Shown here piece by piece: positions 50,521-57,676 of a stretch of DNA of 64,000 nucleotides. Origin of the DNA: Sphaerisporangium fuscum (GTDB lineage Bacteria > Actinomycetota > Actinomycetes > Streptosporangiales > Streptosporangiaceae); NCBI RefSeq assembly GCF_018531465.1, contig NZ_JAHDTF010000044.1, forward strand, positions 19,758 through 83,757, given 5' to 3'. Below the pieces are notes generated by a model. It did no database searches, was not told the origin of the DNA, and worked only from the letters and a program-made list of their open reading frames with translations. Positions within the stretch are counted from its first letter, which is position 1. Every line of letters begins with the position of its first letter. The position numbers were made by a program, and so were the translations under genes.

Positions 50521-52887
50521 TCAGCCGGCCTCGTCGCGTTCGCAGGCCACGCCGTCGTGGTCACGGTCGGGGTACCAGGAGTACTCCTCGTGGACGCCCT
50601 TGGTGTACGGACCGTAGCCCGCCGCGTTGGCCCGCTTGCAGGTGGGGAAGCGCGGGTCGGGCTTGCGGACGCGCTTGGACGAGGCGTCCCCCGCCGGGGC
50701 GGGAGAGCGGACCTTGCCGCCCACGGCGGAGGTACGCGTGGTGGACGACGGCACCTCGCCGCCGGCGGGCGCGGTGCCGGCGCCGCCCGTGCCGGGGGTG
50801 TGGGCGGGCCCGGTGGGCTGCAGTGGCATGGAACCCGGCTGGGAGGCGGATCCGCCGGGGCCGCCGGTGGGCGCGGCGGGTCCGCCGGTGGAGGGGGCGG
50901 CCGGCCCGCCGGTGGACGTTCCGCTGGTGGACGTCTCGCCGGTAGAGGTTCCGCCGGTGGACGTCCCGCTGCCCGGGGGGCAGTCGGAGGCGCTACCGGG
51001 CAGGCCGGAATTCGTCCCCGTCCCGGGGTTCCCGCTGCCGGGGTTTCCGGTGCCCGTCCCGGGGTTTCCGGTACCGGTTCCGGAGTTACCCGTCCCGGTG
51101 CCGGGGTTGCCCGTGCCGGCGTTGCCGGTGGGCGGGTTGATGATGGGGCCGCCTGTGGCGGAGGTGTTCGGGGGGCAGGTCGACTGGGAGGTCGGTGAGG
51201 AGGCGGGGGCCGTGGTGCCGGTGTTCGGGACGCCGGTGACGGTGCCGGTGGTGCCCATCAGGCGGGCGAACAGCCCCTCCGCCGCCTCCTTGCTCAGCCC
51301 CGTGATGCTCAGGCTGTCCTGCGTGATCGGCTGCGCGACCCTGGGCGCCGTGACGACCCTGTCCGCCACGACGATGGCGAGCTGTTGGTCGACCGAGTCC
51401 CTGATCAGGTCGGCAAGCCTCTGGCGGCTGTCCGGAGCGAGCACCACGCGCACGTCGTACGTGCCGTCCTTCTCGGCGACCGTCTCCACCTTGATCACCG
51501 AGGTGACGGTGACTCCCGGGTCCAGCTGGTAGCAGGTGGTGCCGGCGTCGTCGAGCACCGCTTCGGCGCCGGGACAGGGGGCGGCCTTGACTCCGGTGAC
51601 CGGGGCGAAGTGGATGGGGGTGGCGAGCCGCTTGGGCGGGGGCGCGCCGAGCGGCAGGTCGGGCTGGCGGGTCATGAGGACGGCGATCGTGCCGAGGACC
51701 CCGGTGACGAGTATTCCCACGAAGAGCGCGACGATCAGGACGATCGTGGTCGAACGGGCGGCTCGGGGCGGACCGGACGGAGCGGCCGGCGTCCCTCCGG
51801 GCGCGGCCGCGCCGCCACCGGCACCCGGAGGCTGGCCGCCGGGACCGGGAGGCGTACCGCCGGGCGCGAGGGGAACCCCGCCGGGACCGACGGACGGCTC
51901 CCCGGGTTCCCCGGCCGGCAGGCCGGGTTCGCGGAGCGGCTCGCCGGCCTCGCCGGGAAGCGTGCCGGACGCCAGGAGCGGCGCACCGGCCTCGACCGGC
52001 GGCAGGCCGTCCGCCAGGAGCGGGACACCGGGCTCCACCGGTGGCAGGCCGCCTTCCAAAAGCGGGACACCGGGCTCGACTCCTGACGGGCCGCCTTCCA
52101 GAAGCGGCACACCAGGTGCGGCCCCTGGCAGGCCGGGCTCCAGGAGCGGCTCGCCCGGGAGCGCGCCGGACTCCAGAGGGAGCGCGGCTTCGGCCGCGGG
52201 CAGGCCAGGGTCGAGGAGCGGATCGCCGGGCCGACCGGAGCCGGTCGCCCGCCCGCCGCTCGCGGGCCCCGGCTCGCCGCCCGCCCGCCACGTCTGGCCC
52301 GCCCCGGCGGGGAGGCCGTCCACTGTCGGTTCGTCGGCCACGGTGAAGAGGTCGACCAGGGTGTCGTCCGACAGCTCGTCCTCACGAGGGTCGCCGGCCG
52401 CGAAGGGCACCAAATCGTCCTCGGGCGGCCCCGCCCGGCGGGGCTCGCCCGCCTCGGCCGCCGGACTCCTCGTCCCGGACGGCGGCTCGGCCTCCTCGGA
52501 CGCGCCGCCGCCCACCCCCGAGTGCGGTTCGCGCGGAGCATCGTCGGCCCTCGACCACGCCGACGCGCCGTAAGGGGAATCGTCCCCCCTCGACCGCGCC
52601 GATGCGGCGGATGGGGCATCGTCGGCCCTCGACCGCGCCGGTCCGCCGGATGGGGCATCGTCCGGTCTCGGTCGCGCCGCGCCGGCCGGGGGATCGTCCG
52701 CCCCCGGTCGCGCCGGGTCGTCGTCGTGAGGGAACAGGGGGCCGCCCAGGCCGACCAGGGTGTCCTCCAGGTCGGCCGGCGGCCGTCCCGGATCGGCCGG
52801 GCCGGAGCCGGCGGGCGAGTTCCCGGGAAGGGCCGACGACCCCTCCGGGCGATCTTGCTGATCGCCCGTCGCCCGCTGGTTACGCAT
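50521..52887 (-). CDS. Membrane protein with disordered repeat N-terminus, SecDF-head-like domain and C-terminal Excalibur domain
   Basis: A 788-residue protein. Residues 1-375 are Pro/Gly/Ala/Asp-rich and cytoplasmic-looking and include five to six 14-residue repeats of the type PGVPLLEGGLPPVE. A single helix (TIVLIVALFVGILVTGVLG) spans about 378-402. Outside it is a domain near residues 434-545 (LDDAGTTCYQLDPGVTVTSV, SLSITGLSKEAAEGLFARL) like the P1 head of SecDF, then a Gly/Thr/Pro linker with GTGNPGTG repeats, then an Excalibur motif YPDRDHDGVACERDE that should bind calcium. GTG (six bases upstream) and ATG starts are both possible; ATG after AGGGGTGAGG was chosen. Function unknown; probably envelope-associated. 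Confidence 0.75.
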   Translation of the reverse strand: MRNQRATGDQQDRPEGSSALPGNSPAGSGPADPGRPPADLEDTLVGLGGPLFPHDDDPARPGADDPPAGAARPRPDDAPSGGPARSRADDAPSAASARSRGDDSPYGASAWSRADDAPREPHSGVGGGASEEAEPPSGTRSPAAEAGEPRRAGPPEDDLVPFAAGDPREDELSDDTLVDLFTVADEPTVDGLPAGAGQTWRAGGEPGPASGGRATGSGRPGDPLLDPGLPAAEAALPLESGALPGEPLLEPGLPGAAPGVPLLEGGPSGVEPGVPLLEGGLPPVEPGVPLLADGLPPVEAGAPLLASGTLPGEAGEPLREPGLPAGEPGEPSVGPGGVPLAPGGTPPGPGGQPPGAGGGAAAPGGTPAAPSGPPRAARSTTIVLIVALFVGILVTGVLGTIAVLMTRQPDLPLGAPPPKRLATPIHFAPVTGVKAAPCPGAEAVLDDAGTTCYQLDPGVTVTSVIKVETVAEKDGTYDVRVVLAPDSRQRLADLIRDSVDQQLAIVVADRVVTAPRVAQPITQDSLSITGLSKEAAEGLFARLMGTTGTVTGVPNTGTTAPASSPTSQSTCPPNTSATGGPIINPPTGNAGTGNPGTGTGNSGTGTGNPGTGTGNPGSGNPGTGTNSGLPGSASDCPPGSGTSTGGTSTGETSTSGTSTGGPAAPSTGGPAAPTGGPGGSASQPGSMPLQPTGPAHTPGTGGAGTAPAGGEVPSSTTRTSAVGGKVRSPAPAGDASSKRVRKPDPRFPTCKRANAAGYGPYTKGVHEEYSWYPDRDHDGVACERDEAG
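51890..52240 (-). repeat. 14-residue (42-bp) repeats in the Excalibur protein gene
   Basis: The protein reads PGVPLLEGGPSGVE, PGVPLLEGGLPPVE, PGVPLLADGLPPVE, AGAPLLASGTLPGE and AGEPLREPGLPAGE in succession, with weaker copies on both sides (PGDPLLDPGLPAAE). The unit is 42 bp. Copies differ by point changes, so the array is not very recent. Boundaries are approximate. Confidence 0.75.
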
Positions 52888-53154
52888 CCTCACCCCTGAG
52901 AGCAGACATCGCTCGGGCGAGCCTACCGAGGCTCGCGTGATCGAGCTAACCGCAGATCGGACGCTCGCAGCAGGGTCCTACGCTGTAGATGTCCTGACAA
53001 TTTGCCACGTACCTGGAGCGATTGCTTCCAACCTGCTCCATGACGAGGGCTTCCAGGGCGGGAATGCCCCCACGGTCGGCGGCGCCGCGAGACCGGTCCG
53101 AGCCGGTCGCGCACGGCATGGCGGAGGGTCGCCGCCGGGGCGGAAGGAGGATTC

Positions 53155-54270
53155 ATGAAGGTCGGAATACCCCGAGAGGTGAAGGACCAGGAACACCGGG
53201 TCGCGCTGACGCCCGCTGGTGCCAACGAACTGGTCCGCGACGGCCACCAGGTGTTCGTCGAACGCGGCGCGGGTGCCGGGTCGTCCATCACGGACCAGGA
53301 CTACACCGTGGCCGGCGCGACGATCCTGGACTCGGCGGAGGAGGTCTGGCGCGAGGGGGACCTGATCCTCAAGGTCAAGGAACCCATAGCATCCGAATAC
53401 CCCCTCATGCGCCGCGGGCAGGTGCTCTTCACCTACCTTCACCTCGCGGCGTCGCGGAAGCTCACCCTGGCCATGCTGGAGTCGGGGGTCACCGGCATCG
53501 CCTACGAGACCGTACAGCTCGAGAACGGGGCCCTGCCGCTGCTCGCGCCCATGTCCGAGGTGGCCGGGCGCCTGGCCCCGCAGGTGGGCGCCTACCACCT
53601 GATGCGGCAGGGCGGCGGCCGGGGCGTGCTCATGGGAGGCGTGCCGGGCGTGTACCCGGCGAGGGTCGTCGTGCTGGGCGCCGGCGTGACGGGCCTGAAC
53701 GCGGCCACCATCGCCCTCGGCATGCAGGCGGAGGTCGTGCTGCTGGACAAGAACATCGACAGGCTGCGCCAGATCGACACGATCTACCGAGGGCAGCTGC
53801 GGACGGTCGCGTCCAACAGCTACGAGATCGAGCGGGCCGTGCTGGAGGCCGACCTGGTGATCGGGGCGGTGCTGGTGCCGGGCGCCAAGGCGCCGAAGCT
53901 GGTCACCAACGAGATGGTGTCGCGGATGAAGGAGGGCTCGGTGCTGGTGGACATCTCCATCGACCAGGGCGGCGCCTTCGAGGACTCGCGGCCCACCACC
54001 CACGCCCATCCGACCTACCAGGTGCACAAATCGGTCTTCTACTGCGTGGCGAACATGCCGGGGGCCGTTCCGAACACCTCGACGTACGCGCTCACCAACG
54101 TGACGCTCCCGTACGTCCTGGCGATCGCGCGGAAGGGCTGGCGGCAGGCCCTGCGGGACGACCCGGCGCTGGCGCTGGGCCTGAACGTCCACGAGGGCAC
54201 GCTCACCAACCGTCCGGTCGGCGAGGCCCACGCCCTGGAGGCCGTGGAGCCCGAGAGCGTCCTGGCATAG
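53155..54270 (+). CDS. ald: Alanine dehydrogenase
   Basis: A 371-residue enzyme of normal length. It interconverts L-alanine and pyruvate with NAD+. Substrate residues lie in MKVGIPREVKDQEHRVALTP and ILKVKEPIASEY; VVVLGAGVTGLNAATIALGM is the NAD-binding fold; HKSVFYCVANMPGAVPNTST closes the active site with the conserved His/Asn. AAGGAGG sits 6 bp before ATG. The 260 bp upstream are AT-richer and probably hold its promoter, but no exact boxes were found. No AldR/Lrp gene is adjacent. Confidence 0.95.
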   Translation: MKVGIPREVKDQEHRVALTPAGANELVRDGHQVFVERGAGAGSSITDQDYTVAGATILDSAEEVWREGDLILKVKEPIASEYPLMRRGQVLFTYLHLAASRKLTLAMLESGVTGIAYETVQLENGALPLLAPMSEVAGRLAPQVGAYHLMRQGGGRGVLMGGVPGVYPARVVVLGAGVTGLNAATIALGMQAEVVLLDKNIDRLRQIDTIYRGQLRTVASNSYEIERAVLEADLVIGAVLVPGAKAPKLVTNEMVSRMKEGSVLVDISIDQGGAFEDSRPTTHAHPTYQVHKSVFYCVANMPGAVPNTSTYALTNVTLPYVLAIARKGWRQALRDDPALALGLNVHEGTLTNRPVGEAHALEAVEPESVLA

Positions 54271-54417
54271 GCCCGTTTTCCGCACATCGCCCTCATCGAC
54301 CTGGGCTGATCACTGATCGTACCCGGCCGCATATAGCGCAGGGAGATTCGGGCTCGTGCGGAGAACAGGCCTAGAACGCGTCTCGGGGTCCTGTGGCGAG
54401 GTTCCGGCTCCCGCCGG

Positions 54418-55140
54418 TCACTTGCTCGGCGTCGGGGCCGGCGAGGCGCTCTTGCCCATGGTCGGGTCGGGGGCGGCCGAGCCGGTCGGCGCCGCGGTGG
54501 GACTCGCCGTCGGTATGGGTTCGTCGGCGGCCGTCGCCTGCGTGCTCCCGTCGCCGGTGCAGGTGGCGCCGTACTCGGGCGTGGTGCTCGGGTTCTGCCT
54601 GTACTTGGTGATGTACCTGGGCAGGCGGGGGTCGTCGGCACCCGTGAGCACGAGCTGGTGGTTCCACGAGCTGACCACCACCGGCGCCTTCAGACCGGGG
54701 TACGGGCTGAGCAGCATGTAGTCGGAGGTGATCATGGCCTTCAGCTTCGAGACGTCGGCCTTGGGCAGATCGGGACGGTAGGTGATCCACACCGAGCCGT
54801 GCTCCATGGAGTGCACGCCGTGCTCGTTGTTGATCGGCTGGTCGTAGACGCCGCACTGCTGCCAGACGGGGTTGTGCGGGCCGCCGACCGGCGGGGTCTC
54901 CTTGTAGTTGACCTTGATCGCGGTGTGCTCGGACCCCTTGTAGGTGTAGCTCGTGACGGCGTCGAGCGAGGTCTGGGAGCGATCCCGGACGATGTAGAAA
55001 CCGACGACCCCGACGAGCAGGACGATGACGAAGGCGCCGGCGCCCCACATCAGCATCGCCGCGCGGCGCTCCTTGCGCTTCTGTGCGGCGCGCAGCTGGG
55101 CGAGTTGCTCCCGCCGAGCCTGCGTCCTGTCCTTGGCCAT
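54418..55140 (-). CDS. DUF3105-domain membrane-anchored protein
   Basis: A 240-residue protein with a basic cytoplasmic head (ARREQLAQLRAAQKRKERRA), one membrane helix (LMWGAGAFVIVLLVGVVGFY) and an outer DUF3105 domain (HTAIKVNYKETPPVGGPHNP, WQQCGVYDQPINNEHGVHSM, EHGSVWITYRP) with a His/Cys-rich core. The tail is Pro/Ser/Thr-rich. GGAGGA is ideally placed before the ATG. It is divergent from a DUF305 gene; the two families co-occur in actinobacteria. The His-rich motifs suggest metal binding, perhaps copper, but this is inference. Confidence 0.82.
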   Translation of the reverse strand: MAKDRTQARREQLAQLRAAQKRKERRAAMLMWGAGAFVIVLLVGVVGFYIVRDRSQTSLDAVTSYTYKGSEHTAIKVNYKETPPVGGPHNPVWQQCGVYDQPINNEHGVHSMEHGSVWITYRPDLPKADVSKLKAMITSDYMLLSPYPGLKAPVVVSSWNHQLVLTGADDPRLPRYITKYRQNPSTTPEYGATCTGDGSTQATAADEPIPTASPTAAPTGSAAPDPTMGKSASPAPTPSK

Positions 55141-55261
55141 CGATCCTCCAACGGCTGTTAATGACCCTGAATGCTCAAGCTCCGATGCTTATGTGGAGGA
55201 TAGTGGCTAAGTAATAACGTTTGCGTTTGACGCTCCCGACCGCTCACAACCCTGGCTGGCC

Positions 55262-55903
55262 ATGACAACCCCACGTACCCGCCTGATCCTGGTCGCACTG
55301 ATCTCCTGCGCGGTCACCGCCGTCGCGATGCTGCTGATCAACGGGAGGACGGCGCCTCCGGGGGACGCCTCACCGGAGGCGGGCTTCTCGCGGGACATGG
55401 CGGTGCACCACGCCCAGGCGGTCGAGATGAGCTTCGCGGTGCGCGACGCGAGCGCCGATCCCAAGATCCGGTCGCTGGCCTACGACATCATCACCACCCA
55501 GACCGCCCAGCGCGGCGTCTTCATGGGCTGGCTGCAGCAGTGGGGCCTCGACCAGGCGGGCAGCCGTCCGGCGATGGCGTGGATGGCCGGGCACGGGCAC
55601 GGCTCCTCGCCCGACATGTCCGATATGGCGGGCGGCAAGATGCCCGGGATGGCCTCGGTCGACGAGCTGAAGAAGCTCAGGGCCGCCAAGGGCAAGGACG
55701 CCGAGATCCTCTTCCTCCAGCTGATGATCCGCCATCACGAGGGCGGCGTGCAGATGGCCCAGGCGGTGCTCAAGCTGTCCGAGCGCGAGGAGGTGCGCGG
55801 TATGGCGCAGAACATCGTGAACACGCAGGACAGCGAGATCGGGTACATGACCGAGCTGCTGAAGGAGCGCGGCGCCCAGCCGTACCCCTCGATCCTCAAG
55901 TAA
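55262..55903 (+). CDS. DUF305-domain exported protein
   Basis: A 213-residue exported four-helix protein with a signal anchor (LILVALISCAVTAVAMLLI). DUF305 hallmarks are DMAVHHAQAVEMSFAV and LQLMIRHHEGGVQMAQAVL; between them lies a Met/His-rich stretch (MAGHGHGSSPDMSDMAGGKM) typical of copper-binding members such as CopM. It is likely an extracytoplasmic metal-binding protein. No Shine-Dalgarno sequence precedes the ATG. Divergent from the DUF3105 gene, with 121 bp between the start codons, so they may share regulation. Confidence 0.88.
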   Translation: MTTPRTRLILVALISCAVTAVAMLLINGRTAPPGDASPEAGFSRDMAVHHAQAVEMSFAVRDASADPKIRSLAYDIITTQTAQRGVFMGWLQQWGLDQAGSRPAMAWMAGHGHGSSPDMSDMAGGKMPGMASVDELKKLRAAKGKDAEILFLQLMIRHHEGGVQMAQAVLKLSEREEVRGMAQNIVNTQDSEIGYMTELLKERGAQPYPSILK

Positions 55904-55910
55904 AGCCGCC

Positions 55911-55940
55911 GGCCCCCGCCCGAGGAGACGGGCGGAGGCC
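55911..55940. terminator. Hairpin terminator between convergent genes
   Basis: GGCCCCCGCCCG and CGGGCGGAGGCC form a 12-bp stem with one mismatch around a 6-nt loop, 7 bp after the DUF305 stop and 15 bp before the end of the convergent aldolase gene. Confidence 0.7.
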
Positions 55941-55955
55941 GGGAGGCGGGGTGGG

Positions 55956-57017
55956 TCAGGCCTGCGCCATCTCCTCGGCGACGGCCGCGGCGAAGGCGTC
56001 CACGTCGGCCTCGGTGGTGTCGAACGCGGTCATCCAGCGCACCTCGCCGGTGGTCTCGTCCCAGGTGTAGAACGGGAACCGCTTGCGCACCCGGTCGGCC
56101 GCGTCGCCGGGCAGCACGGCGAAGACCGCGTTGGCCTCGACGGCCCTGGTCACGCTCACCCCCGGGATGCCGCGTACGGCGGCGGCCAGGCGCGCGGCCA
56201 TGGCGTTGGCGTTGCGGGCGTTGCGCAGCCAGAGGTCACCGGCCAGCAGCGCCTCGAACTGCACCGACACGAACCTCATCTTCGAGGCCAGCTGCATCGA
56301 GCTCTTGCGCAGGTACGCCATGCCCCGCGCCGCCGCCGGGTTCAGCACGACGACGGCCTCGCCGAACATCAGCCCGCTCTTGGTGCCGCCGAACGACAGC
56401 ACGTCGACGCCCGCGTCGGTCGTCAGCGCGCGCAGCGGCACGTCGAGCGCCGCGGCGGCGTTCGACAGCCGGGAACCGTCGAGGTGGAGCAGCATGCCGA
56501 GGTGGCGGCAGTGCGCGGCGATCTCGGCGATCTCGTCGGGCGTGTAGAGCGTGCCGAGCTCGGTGCTCTCGGAGATCGAGACGACCTTCGGCTGCGCCCG
56601 GTGCTCGTCACCGAAGCCCCAGGCCTCCCTGTCGATCAGCTCGGGGGTCAGCTTGCCGTCGGGGGTGGGCACCGTGCGCAGCTTGATGCCGGCGCTCTGC
56701 TCCGGCGCGCCGCCCTCGTCGGTGTTGATGTGCGCCGACTGCGCGCACACCACGGCCTCCCAGGGCGCCAGCATCGCGCGCAGGCCGACGACGTTCGCGC
56801 CGGTGCCGTTGAACACCGGCCACGCCGAGGCCTCCGGCCCGAAGTGCCGCTGGAACACCTCCTGCACCCGCTGGGTGTAGACGTCGGCGCCGTAGGGCGG
56901 CTGGTGGCCGCCGTTGGCGAGGGCCAGCGCCTCGAAGACCTCCGGGTGCACGCCGGCGTAGTTGTCGCTGGCGAACCCCTTCATCTCGGGGTCGTGGTGG
57001 CGTCGTGCCTCGGTCAC
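55956..57017 (-). CDS. Low-specificity threonine aldolase (beta-eliminating lyase family)
   Basis: A 353-residue PLP enzyme. It cleaves L-threonine or related beta-hydroxy amino acids to glycine and aldehyde. Lys213 in SFGGTKSGLMFGEAVV binds PLP; FASDNYAGVHPEVFEALALA and VFNGTGANVVGLRAML are conserved. I chose the GTG start because it overlaps the SDR stop (GTGA), a coupled start; a downstream ATG (MKGFASDNY) is the alternative. It is the last gene of a DUF6421-SDR-aldolase operon whose function is not known, so the physiological substrate may differ from threonine. Confidence 0.85.
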   Translation of the reverse strand: MTEARRHHDPEMKGFASDNYAGVHPEVFEALALANGGHQPPYGADVYTQRVQEVFQRHFGPEASAWPVFNGTGANVVGLRAMLAPWEAVVCAQSAHINTDEGGAPEQSAGIKLRTVPTPDGKLTPELIDREAWGFGDEHRAQPKVVSISESTELGTLYTPDEIAEIAAHCRHLGMLLHLDGSRLSNAAAALDVPLRALTTDAGVDVLSFGGTKSGLMFGEAVVVLNPAAARGMAYLRKSSMQLASKMRFVSVQFEALLAGDLWLRNARNANAMAARLAAAVRGIPGVSVTRAVEANAVFAVLPGDAADRVRKRFPFYTWDETTGEVRWMTAFDTTEADVDAFAAAVAEEMAQA

Positions 57018-57676
57018 GATGTCAGGTCCAATCGGATGCCGTTGACCTCCTCGGCCGGCCGGTCCCACAGGGCGGCGACGGCCTCGGCGAGGTCCTTCAC
57101 GTCGGTGAAGCCGGGGAACTTCTTCTCGGGCGAGGCGGCCCGCATCTCGTCGTTCACCAGCGCCTTGATCACCAGGATGGTCGCCGCGCTCGGGGTGCCG
57201 CGCAGCGCGTCGGCCAGGGCGAGCGTCCACGCCTCCGAGGCCGCCTTGGCGGCGGCGTAGGCGGCGTTCCCCTGGGTGGGCTGCTGGGCCGCCTTGGCGG
57301 AGACGATGACGAACCGGCCGGACTCGCTGCGGCGCAGCAGCGGCTCGAAGGCGAGCGAGACGTTCTGCAGGGTGCGGATCAGCAGCCGGTGCAGGAAGTC
57401 CCAGTCCTCCAGGTCGGTCTCGGCGAAGGTCTTCGACCCCCGCCAGCCCCCGACGAGCTGGACGACGCCGTCGATCCTGCCGTGCTCGTCCTCGACGCGG
57501 CGCGCCAGCTCGCGTACGGCCTCGGCGTCGGTGAGGTCGGCGGGGACGTCGCAGTCGACGCCGTGCCGGTCGACCCCGATCACCGTGTCGCCGCGCCGGG
57601 CCAGCCGCTCCTTCACGGCCTTCCCGGTGGGGCCGCCGGCTCCGGCGACCAGGATGACTCGGTTGGAGCTGCTCAC
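57014..57676 (-). CDS. Short-chain dehydrogenase/reductase
   Basis: A 220-residue SDR. The cofactor loop is VAGAGGPTGKAVKERLARRG (G-x-x-G-x-x-G variant), the catalytic Ser lies in FVIVSAKAAQQ and Tyr-x-x-x-Lys in YAAAKAASEAW; VQLVGGWRG replaces the usual NNAG. The substrate is unknown. Both ends overlap neighbours by four bases (GTGA), so the three proteins of this operon are translated together. It probably handles an intermediate made or consumed by the aldolase and the DUF6421 protein. Confidence 0.85.
   Translation of the reverse strand: MSSSNRVILVAGAGGPTGKAVKERLARRGDTVIGVDRHGVDCDVPADLTDAEAVRELARRVEDEHGRIDGVVQLVGGWRGSKTFAETDLEDWDFLHRLLIRTLQNVSLAFEPLLRRSESGRFVIVSAKAAQQPTQGNAAYAAAKAASEAWTLALADALRGTPSAATILVIKALVNDEMRAASPEKKFPGFTDVKDLAEAVAALWDRPAEEVNGIRLDLTS

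Noticed and set aside
52937..53158. A 73-codon frame whose stop overlaps the ald start (ATGA)
   Set aside because: Its first half lacks the third-position GC bias of real genes here and the product has no domain; ald has its own strong ribosome site. Treated as leader/promoter DNA.
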